Shown: in pieces, positions 36,320 to 43,298 of the stretch
Layout: every line of letters begins with the position of its first letter
How positions within the stretch are numbered: the first letter of the stretch is position 1
The notes under the pieces: model-generated
What the model was told of the DNA's origin: nothing
Database searches by the model: none
What the model saw: the letters and a program-made list of their open reading frames with translations, nothing else
Position numbers and translations under genes: made by a program
Assembly (NCBI GenBank): GCA_965279085.1
Contig: OZ257149.1
Coordinates: 4,517,513 to 4,581,512 of the forward strand
Length of the DNA: 64,000 nucleotides
Direction: 5' to 3'
Source: UBA7672 sp965279085
GTDB lineage: Bacteria; Pseudomonadota; Alphaproteobacteria; Caulobacterales; Hyphomonadaceae

Positions 36320-37933
36320 CTACGCGGTCGCCGCGCGTTCCTCGGCGCGGATGTCGACTTCGACGCCCGGCGCCGTGCGGAAGACCATCATGTTGCGTTG
36401 GGCTTCCGTGTAGGCGGGCCATTCGCCGACTTTCGGGTTTGTCGGGTTGCCTGTCCTGGCGAAGGCTAGCCAGCTTTCCGACATCTGGTCGGCGATGGCC
36501 TGCGCTTCCGGCCCAGTGCCCGACATCGACTCCGACTTTGCGACGTTGTCGAACACCATGCCGATGTCGAGGGCATGAGGCACGTAGCGCTTGCCGCCCA
36601 TCGCCGGGGTGATCCAGTCGAGCATGTAGAAGTAGACCGGCGCGCCGCCCTGAACTGACTTGCGGTCGGCGATCGTTACGCTGCCGCGGAAGAAGCGGGC
36701 GTCGGCTCCGGCCATGAAGAAGATTTCTGGCGCTTCCGCGTTGGGATGCTTCTTGCGGTAGAGGTCGACGATCTTCTTCTCGTCCTTGCCGGGGAAGGCC
36801 TTCTTGATGGCAGCGGGCAGGGTGTCGAATGTCAGGTTGAAGTTGGGATCGTCGGCGGGCGTGAGCGAGGTGCCTTCCGTGCGGTTCGAGCCGATCAGCA
36901 GGGGCACGGTGGCGGCCTGAGGGGCGGCGTCGGGGTCGAACGGATGGCGCGGGGCGCTTGGCCCGAGCGAAGGGCCGGAGCCTGCAGCGGCGTTGCCTTG
37001 GGCGGCGGCCTGGATATCGGCGACGGGCTTGGTCAGGATGTCGGCGATCGTTTCCTTCGTGAGGCCGAGCTTCTTGACCACTTCGTCGGCGGCCTTCGTG
37101 GCGGCCGCGGTTTCCTGGTGGCGGATGCGCGGGCCGGACTGGACGACGGCGCGGTGGAACAGGCCCTTCGCCTTGTCCATAGCCATCAGCGTGCAGACTT
37201 TCGATCCGCCGCCGGACTCGCCGAAGATCAGGACGTTGTTGGGATCGCCGCCGAAGGCCGCGATGTTGTCGCGCACCCATTCGAGCGAATGGATCATGTC
37301 GTGCGCGCCGACGGCGCCAGATTCAGCGAACTGGTCGCCATAGCCGGAGAGGTTGAGATAGCCGAACAGGTTCAGGCGGTGGTTGGTGGTGACGACGACA
37401 ACGTCGCCGCGCTTGGCGAGGCGCACGCCGTCATAGGCGTAGGAGGAGCCCGAGCCGGTGGTGAAGCCGCCGCCGTGGAACCAGACGAGGACGGGGCGTT
37501 TCTTCTCGTCGGCCGCCGGGGTCCACACGTTGAGGAAGAGGCAGTCTTCGCTGGTGGGCAGCGGCGGGTTGGGACGCCAGGAGGCGAAGAGACCGCCGCC
37601 GTCGCCTGAGGGCGGCTGCGGCGCGGAGTTGGCGAGCTTGGTTGCGTCGGCCGGTTCGGTCCACGGCTCCGGGGCTTTCGGCGGCTGGAAGCGCGTGGTG
37701 GCGGTGTCGGCGCCGTAGCGAACGCCCTTGAACGTGGAGACGCCATCGTCGAGATAGCCTTTGACGGGGCCATGCTTCGTGGCGACGACGGGGTTGGGAT
37801 CGGGCGTTGCCGCGACGGGCTCTGCCGGTTTGCTGTCGCATGCGGCGAGTGCGCCGCCTGCTGCTGTCACCGCGATAACCGCGACCGATGCCTTCAGGAT
37901 AGCGCGGCGGCTGCCGAACTTCGTGACGTCCAT
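36320..37933 (-). CDS. Type-B carboxylesterase, exported
   Basis: 537 residues from the ATG at 37931-37933 with GGGGAGAGAAAC upstream. The N-terminus has paired arginines (RRAILKAS) and a hydrophobic run ending in LAAC, so Tat export and lipidation are both possible. Family signatures are EDCLFLNVWTP, WFHGGGFTTGSG (oxyanion hole) and FGESGGGSKV with the nucleophilic serine. Glu/Asp and His follow in the C-terminal half. It hydrolyses carboxylic esters in the periplasm; the substrate is unknown. Confidence 0.93.
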   Translation of the reverse strand: MDVTKFGSRRAILKASVAVIAVTAAGGALAACDSKPAEPVAATPDPNPVVATKHGPVKGYLDDGVSTFKGVRYGADTATTRFQPPKAPEPWTEPADATKLANSAPQPPSGDGGGLFASWRPNPPLPTSEDCLFLNVWTPAADEKKRPVLVWFHGGGFTTGSGSSYAYDGVRLAKRGDVVVVTTNHRLNLFGYLNLSGYGDQFAESGAVGAHDMIHSLEWVRDNIAAFGGDPNNVLIFGESGGGSKVCTLMAMDKAKGLFHRAVVQSGPRIRHQETAAATKAADEVVKKLGLTKETIADILTKPVADIQAAAQGNAAAGSGPSLGPSAPRHPFDPDAAPQAATVPLLIGSNRTEGTSLTPADDPNFNLTFDTLPAAIKKAFPGKDEKKIVDLYRKKHPNAEAPEIFFMAGADARFFRGSVTIADRKSVQGGAPVYFYMLDWITPAMGGKRYVPHALDIGMVFDNVAKSESMSGTGPEAQAIADQMSESWLAFARTGNPTNPKVGEWPAYTEAQRNMMVFRTAPGVEVDIRAEERAATA

Positions 37934-38076
37934 GTTTCTCTCCCCATCGTCGTGCGGATCTGCCGTCTGCACGGATTGCAAAAGCTAGAGCGCGGCGTAT
38001 GCTGCGTCTAGCAATCGTCGATGAAGATCTGGAGAGCTGGAGGCTGACGGGCCGGCTCCTGGTGAGGAGAAACTGC

Positions 38077-38499
38077 ATGACACCGTCAGGACTGCCCGAA
38101 GGCTTCGCGCCTCATTTTCGCAAATCGCCGCTGACCGATCCGTGGGAGCCGCTTTACTCGAAGCTGCTGCCCGACAGGATAATCATTGGCCTGCACGCCC
38201 GCGAGCCGCACACAAATTCCAGAGGCATGGTGCATGGCGGGCTGATTGCTGCGCTGGCGGACAATGCGATGGGCATGTCGTGCTCGGTCGTGATGCAGGG
38301 CGAGGGGCGGTCGCTGGAAGCAAAGCCCGTCACGGTGTCGATGGCGATCGACTACATCGGCGCGGCGAAGCTGGGCCAGTGGGTGGCGTTTGACACGCAG
38401 TATGTGAAGACCGGCAAGACGCTGTGCTTCGCACAGGCTTTCGTCACCGCCGATGGCGAGATCATCGCGCGGGCGGATGCGAAGTTCAGGGTGCTTTAG
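38077..38499 (+). CDS. PaaI-type hotdog thioesterase
   Basis: 140 residues from the ATG at 38077 with AGGAGA upstream. The hotdog fold is shown by SRGMVHGGLIAALADNAMG (the helix with the HGG and catalytic Asp-type region), then VTVSMAIDYIGAAKLGQWV and AQAFVTADGEIIARADAKF. It cleaves acyl-CoA thioesters. It overlaps the convergent gene at 38486 by 14 bases. Confidence 0.9.
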   Translation: MTPSGLPEGFAPHFRKSPLTDPWEPLYSKLLPDRIIIGLHAREPHTNSRGMVHGGLIAALADNAMGMSCSVVMQGEGRSLEAKPVTVSMAIDYIGAAKLGQWVAFDTQYVKTGKTLCFAQAFVTADGEIIARADAKFRVL

Positions 38500-39205
38500 C
38501 GCCCGCTGGCTGCGACTGGCTGAGGATCATGATCTTCTGCCAGATCTTGCGGGAGAGGTTGCCGGTGAGGTCTTCGATCTCGGTGACTGTCTCGATGATG
38601 ACCGGATCGCGCATGTTCTGCATGTAGAGCGCGGCGAGCTTGCCCGTGAGCGCGAGCATTTCGGAGCAGTAGTCGAGATAGCGCATCAGCTCGAACTCGG
38701 TGAGCTGGTGCGGTTCGGACGAGGGTGTCTCGAGCCTGCCTTCCGGCATGGTCGTCGGATCTTTCGTAAGCTGGTGCATGTCCACGACATGGGCGATGGA
38801 GCGAAGCTCGTGCAGGTCCGCCAGCACACGCTCGCGCCGCATGCTGGATTCTAGGTTCAGCAGGAACCAGATCGAGGCGCCGGCGAGGGCGACGATATTC
38901 AGGATAGCCTCAACGCCCTGGATGGCGTCGAACGCATCGTCGGCGCTGACGCGTAGGGCGGATATGGACAGGAGCGTCCAGATAACGCCGGCGACGCCGA
39001 ATGCGAGGGCGATGCCGACGCCTGTGCGCAGGAGGATGTTGGGTTTCGAGACGAAGGACAGCTTTTCCTTGTCCTCGCGCGCGATGATCAGGAGTTCGCC
39101 GCAGAGCTTGACGATGCCGCGATTGGGGAAGCGTTCGGCGATCCGCTGGTGCAGCTTCTCGATCGTCGCTTCGATATGGTCGGCGTTGAGTGTGCGGTAG
39201 GGCAT
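38486..39205 (-). CDS. Hypothetical two-span membrane protein, 239 aa
   Basis: A charged head (1-55) is followed by two hydrophobic helices (LLRTGVGIALAFGVAGVIWTLL near 58-80 and ILNIVALAGASIWFLLNL near 100-118) and a long cytoplasmic helical domain rich in Glu, Leu and Met (HELRSIAHVVDMHQL, then DYCSEMLALTGKLAALYMQNM). Not recognised. The shape resembles small two-helix sensor or scaffold proteins. Confidence 0.78.
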   Translation of the reverse strand: MPYRTLNADHIEATIEKLHQRIAERFPNRGIVKLCGELLIIAREDKEKLSFVSKPNILLRTGVGIALAFGVAGVIWTLLSISALRVSADDAFDAIQGVEAILNIVALAGASIWFLLNLESSMRRERVLADLHELRSIAHVVDMHQLTKDPTTMPEGRLETPSSEPHQLTEFELMRYLDYCSEMLALTGKLAALYMQNMRDPVIIETVTEIEDLTGNLSRKIWQKIMILSQSQPAGAKAP

Positions 39206-39246
39206 CAGGGCGGAGTCATGCCGTGATGCGGCGCGTTCGGGAAGGG

Positions 39247-40284
39247 CTATTCGCCCGCTTCATCCTCATAGCCCACGAGATGGAGCGGTCGTGCCTTGCG
39301 CCCCTCTAGTTCGGCCCAGCGGGCGAGGGCGTCGTCGCGGCCGTGCGTGACCCATAATTCGTCCGGGTTCACGTCGCGCACCGTTTGCGTGAGTTCGTCC
39401 CAATCCGCATGATCCGAGAGGACGAGCGGGAGTTCGATGCCGCCCGCTTTGGCGCGCTGGCGGATGCTCATCCAGCCGGAAGCGAAGGCAATGACCGGGT
39501 CGGGAAATCGCTGCGCCCATGGAGTCGATGTGGCGGAGGGCGGGCAGATGATGATCTTGCCGGCGAACTTCTGGCTTTCGCCGCGTTGCTTCTTGTCGAG
39601 CGTTGCCGGTTCGAGCGGGCCGAGATCGACGCCGAGGCGCTCATACATGTCGCACAGCTCCTTCATGGCGCCGTGGATGTAGATCGGCTCGTGATAACCG
39701 GCGTCGCGCAGTTCGCGGATCACGCGCTGGGCCTTGCCGAAGGCGTAGGCGCCGACGAGGTGGGCGCGGTCCGGAAAGGCGCGGATGGAGGCGAGCAGTT
39801 TGGCGACTTCGCCGGGGCTGTCCGGATGCCGGAAGACGGGCAGGGCGAAGGTCGCCTCCGAAATGAAGACGTTGCAGGGGACGACTTCGAAGAGCGCGCA
39901 GGTGGGGTCGGCGCGGCGCTTGTAGTCGCCGGTGCAGACCATGGTGAGGCCCTTCCACTTCACCTCGACCTGGGCGGAACCGATGACGTGGCTGGCCGGG
40001 AAGAGGCGCACATCGACATCGCCGACGCGAGTGCTCTCGCCGTAGCGGGCGGACTGGCGCGACTGGGTGAACCCTTCGCCATATCGGGTGGCCATTGCCT
40101 CGATCGTTTCGGGCGTTGCCAGCACCGCGCCATGGCCCGCGCGGGCGTGGTCGCTGTGGCCATGCGTGACGACGGCGCGATCAACCCCGCCGCGCACAGG
40201 GTCGATGTAGAAGTCGCCCGGCGGGCAATAGAGGCCCTGCGAAGTCGGGCGGAGAAGGTCTTCGGGGCGGATCATCGCTGACAT
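39247..40284 (-). CDS. Ligase-associated DNA damage response exonuclease (MBL fold)
   Basis: 345 residues. The metallo-beta-lactamase signature HGHSDHA (41-47) and later metal ligands (FPASHVIGSAQV, CTGDYKRR, LSDHADWDEL, VTHGR) are present. The beta-CASP-like middle matches the bacterial exonuclease that partners the LigB-type ligase in a known repair cassette. It is divergent from the lipocalin gene with a 78-base spacer and lies about 4.4 kb from the ligase gene. Confidence 0.93.
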   Translation of the reverse strand: MSAMIRPEDLLRPTSQGLYCPPGDFYIDPVRGGVDRAVVTHGHSDHARAGHGAVLATPETIEAMATRYGEGFTQSRQSARYGESTRVGDVDVRLFPASHVIGSAQVEVKWKGLTMVCTGDYKRRADPTCALFEVVPCNVFISEATFALPVFRHPDSPGEVAKLLASIRAFPDRAHLVGAYAFGKAQRVIRELRDAGYHEPIYIHGAMKELCDMYERLGVDLGPLEPATLDKKQRGESQKFAGKIIICPPSATSTPWAQRFPDPVIAFASGWMSIRQRAKAGGIELPLVLSDHADWDELTQTVRDVNPDELWVTHGRDDALARWAELEGRKARPLHLVGYEDEAGE

Positions 40285-40362
40285 ATGAGGCTGCCGCCGG
40301 CCTTAGCCAAATTATTCTGCAGGCGGGATGCTCCAGATGCCTCTGGCGCGCGTATCACGCGC

Positions 40363-40908
40363 ATGAAGCTCATCGCCGGACTGTTTGCCCTGACCCTCGC
40401 CTGCGTTCCCGCTGGCTGTATCACAGCGTCCGGCCCGGGAGGCGCGCCGCCGCCTGTGGCGTCCGTCGACAAGGCCAGGCTTTATAGCGGCGACTGGCAT
40501 GAGATCGCCTACCGGCCCAACTGGCTGACGCAAGGATGTGTGGCGGGCATCACGCGTTACACGCCGAAGGAAAAGCCCAACGAAGTCGGCGTGCGCGATT
40601 CCTGCCGCGAGAAGACGATCGACGGTAAGGAGAAGGTGGTTGAAGGAACCGGGCATATCCTGGACCCTGGTACCAACGCCAAGATCCGCGCCGACTACTT
40701 CCTGTTTGTAAGCCGCGAGACGCATGTAGTCGCACTGGCGCCGGACTATTCATGGTTCATCAGCGTGACGCCCGATTTCGGTGAGCTGAACATCTTCACG
40801 CGCGATCCGCAGCCGGGTGAGGCGGCGATCGAGGATCTCACCGCGCGCGCCGCCGCTATGGGATACGATACCAGCCTGCTCTATTTCCCGCCGCAGCCGC
40901 CACGTTAG
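40363..40908 (+). CDS. Lipocalin family lipoprotein (Blc-like)
   Basis: 181 residues from the ATG at 40363. The signal peptide ends in VPAGC (Cys19). The lipocalin G-x-W motif is in YSGDWHEIAYRPNW, and the strand YFLFVSRETHVVALAPDYSWF matches the Blc 'YxxxVLxxDYxxAxV' region. Blc proteins bind fatty acids or lysophospholipids on the outer membrane. It stands 144 bases upstream of the HMG-CoA-reductase-like gene on the same strand and could be cotranscribed with that operon. Confidence 0.88.
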   Translation: MKLIAGLFALTLACVPAGCITASGPGGAPPPVASVDKARLYSGDWHEIAYRPNWLTQGCVAGITRYTPKEKPNEVGVRDSCREKTIDGKEKVVEGTGHILDPGTNAKIRADYFLFVSRETHVVALAPDYSWFISVTPDFGELNIFTRDPQPGEAAIEDLTARAAAMGYDTSLLYFPPQPPR

Positions 40909-41052
40909 CGGGCCATACCTGCTGCGCGGCGAGCGACGCTGGGGCATGGTTACGGGATTGCGGCGGAGGTTTCGCCAGCTTGCCTTGAGTTTTCCCCAAA
41001 TCGGCTGATTGATGCGCCCGCGCCGCAGGGACGGCGGCATGAAGGGACGCAT

Positions 41053-42339
41053 ATGCCCAGCGCTTTCGACGCGGCCAGGCGGATGATCGCGGCAATGCTC
41101 GCCGATCGGTCAACCCAGGATATCGCGAAACAGAGCCGTCCGGATACGACAACGCCTCTGAAGCCGTGGATACGCCCGGCCAAGCGGCTGGAGCCGACAT
41201 TCACGGCGTCGAACTGGAGGACGCTGCTGGCGAACTCCGGTGCCAGTGAAGCCGACAAGGCGGAGATTTATGACGCGAGGGCGCAGGAGCAACTCGAGCG
41301 CTACGAGCACAACGTCGAGAACTATATCGGTACGCTGCGCTTGCCGGTCGGCGTGATCGGGCCGCTGCGGGTGAACGGCATTTTCGCGAAGGGTGATTAC
41401 TACGTGCCGCTGGCGACGAGCGAGGCGGCGCTGGTGGCGAGCTATGGGCGCGGCGCGCGGCTGATCTCGTCCGTGGGTGGAGCAACGACGGCGACACTGG
41501 CCGAGGGCGTGCATCGCTCGCCGGGATTCGCATTCGGGACAACCACCGAAGCGGGGCTGTTTGTTGCCTGGGTGTGCGAGAACTTCGAACTGCTTGAGGC
41601 GGCGGCGCAGGCGACGACGCGCCATGGCAAGCTGGTGGAGATCAGCCCGCACCTCGAGGGCGATCACGTCTATCTGGTGTGCACCTATACGACCGGCGAC
41701 GCGGCCGGACAGAACATGGTGACGATCGCGACAGAGGCTGTGTGCCGGGCGATCGAGGAACGTTCGCCGGTGAAGCCGCTGCACTGGTTTGTCGAGGCCA
41801 ACTTCTCGGGCGACAAGAAGGCGTCGGCCATGTCGTTCCTCAGCGTCCGCGGGCGGAAGGTGACGGCTTCGGTCGAGTTGCCGGGCGAGGAGATCGAGAA
41901 GCAGCTGCATACGACGCCGAGGCGGATGGAGGAATACTGGCGCATGTCCGCGCTGGGCGGCGTGATGTCCGGCTCGATTGGCGTGCAGGGGCATTACGCC
42001 AATGGTCTGGCGGCGCTGTACCTCGCGACGGGTCAGGATGCGGCGTGCGTGGCCGAGAGCGCCGTGGGCGTGACGCGCATCGAGCAGCGGGACGGCAACA
42101 AGCTGTTCGTTTCGGTGACACTGCCGAACGTGATCGTGGGAACCGTTGGCGGCGGAACCGGCCTGCCGACGCAGAGCTCGGGGCTGAAAATTCTTGGCCT
42201 CAAGGGCGCGGGCAAGGCGCGGGCGTTTGGGGAGGTGATCGCGGCGGTGTGCCTTGCGGGCGAGCTGTCGATCATCGGGGCGCTATGTGCGCACGAGTTC
42301 GCCAGCGCGCACAAGAACCTGGCGCGGGGCAAGGCGTGA
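41053..42339 (+). CDS. HMG-CoA reductase-like enzyme (class I type), first gene of lipid/isoprenoid operon
   Basis: 428 residues, AAGGGA before the ATG. Class I HMG-CoA reductases reduce HMG-CoA to mevalonate with 2 NADPH. The four catalytic residues are all in place: Glu124 (ATSEAALVAS), Lys255 (SGDKKASA), Asp329 (TGQDAACV) and His420 (FASAHKNLA). ENYIGTLRLPVGVIGPL and GTVGGGTGLPTQ are also present. The usual DAMGMN motif reads DAAGQN, a change in the substrate/cofactor region. There is no membrane anchor. Its TGA overlaps the next start (GTGA). Because no other mevalonate gene is here, it may act on another thioester. Confidence 0.92.
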   Translation: MPSAFDAARRMIAAMLADRSTQDIAKQSRPDTTTPLKPWIRPAKRLEPTFTASNWRTLLANSGASEADKAEIYDARAQEQLERYEHNVENYIGTLRLPVGVIGPLRVNGIFAKGDYYVPLATSEAALVASYGRGARLISSVGGATTATLAEGVHRSPGFAFGTTTEAGLFVAWVCENFELLEAAAQATTRHGKLVEISPHLEGDHVYLVCTYTTGDAAGQNMVTIATEAVCRAIEERSPVKPLHWFVEANFSGDKKASAMSFLSVRGRKVTASVELPGEEIEKQLHTTPRRMEEYWRMSALGGVMSGSIGVQGHYANGLAALYLATGQDAACVAESAVGVTRIEQRDGNKLFVSVTLPNVIVGTVGGGTGLPTQSSGLKILGLKGAGKARAFGEVIAAVCLAGELSIIGALCAHEFASAHKNLARGKA

Positions 42340-43298
42340 GCGAAGCCGCCAGCGCATCGCCGGGCAAGCCCGTGCGCGGAATTGCTGCGCGCCTGTGGGA
42401 GTATCAGGCGGAGCGCTTCCCCGTGTTCAAGCATGGCGCGCTGATCGCGGCATTTGGCGCCTCGGCTGTGTGCCTGTCCGCGTTGCTGCGTGGAGCGGCG
42501 CCGAGCTGGCTTGCGATTGCTGTCGCTGTGCTCGTGCTGTTCGGTCTGTTCTTCCAGCTGCGCGTGGCGGACGAGCACAAGGATAATGAGGAAGACACGA
42601 AGTTCCGGCCGGAGCGGCCGGTGCCGCGCGGGCTGGTGACGTTGAAGGAGCTGCGGGTCGTTGCGATTGCGGTAGGCGCGGCGCAGGTAGGGCTGACGGC
42701 ACTGCTCGATCCGATGCTTATCGTGCTGCTCCTGGCCGTGTGGGCCTGGATGGCCATCATGACGAAGGAGTTCTTCGTCCCGAAATGGCTGAAGGCACGG
42801 CCGCTGGTCTACATGGTCAGCCACATGATGATCATGCCGCTGATCGATCTCTACGCGACGGCGTGCGACTGGCTGCCGGCGGGCTATGCGCTGCATGAAG
42901 GGTTCGGACTGGCCGTGGGGGCCTTCCTGCTGCTGTCACTGGTCAACGGCACGGCGATCGAGATCGCGCGCAAGAGCTGGGCGCCGGAGCAGGAACGCGA
43001 AGGCGTCGAGACATACTCGAAACTGTGGAAGCCGGGCCCGGCAGGCGTCGCCGTGATGAGCGTGGTGTTGATCGGACTGGCGCTTTCGGCCTTCATCAAT
43101 GTGCGCTCGAACGCCAGCGAATGGATACTCGGTGCACTGCTGCTCGTGAGCGCATGGGCGGCTTGGTGCGCCATCGACTATGCGGGCACGCCTACGCCGA
43201 AGACCGCCAAGGCCATGGAAACAGCGAGCGGCGTGTTCGTGCTGTGCAATTACCTGCTGCTGGGCGTCATTCCGCTGTTGGTGTCGCTGTGGCTGTGA
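42336..43298 (+). CDS. UbiA-family prenyltransferase-like membrane enzyme
   Basis: 320 residues from the GTG at 42336. About eight hydrophobic helices are seen. The first Asp-rich motif (RVADEHKDNEEDTKFRPERP, Asp79, Asp83, Asp87) fits the UbiA N/DxxxDxxxD site that binds Mg-prenyl diphosphate, and PVPRGLVTLKELR continues the family pattern. The second Asp-rich motif is less standard (AIEIARKSWAPEQEREGVETYSKLW). It would transfer a prenyl or similar group to an acceptor at the membrane. Start and stop overlaps with both neighbours are GTGA. Confidence 0.87.
   Translation: MSEAASASPGKPVRGIAARLWEYQAERFPVFKHGALIAAFGASAVCLSALLRGAAPSWLAIAVAVLVLFGLFFQLRVADEHKDNEEDTKFRPERPVPRGLVTLKELRVVAIAVGAAQVGLTALLDPMLIVLLLAVWAWMAIMTKEFFVPKWLKARPLVYMVSHMMIMPLIDLYATACDWLPAGYALHEGFGLAVGAFLLLSLVNGTAIEIARKSWAPEQEREGVETYSKLWKPGPAGVAVMSVVLIGLALSAFINVRSNASEWILGALLLVSAWAAWCAIDYAGTPTPKTAKAMETASGVFVLCNYLLLGVIPLLVSLWL

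Noticed and set aside
41053..42339. Reading the operon as a classical mevalonate pathway
   Set aside because: No HMG-CoA synthase, mevalonate kinase or decarboxylase gene is present, and ispH shows the MEP route.
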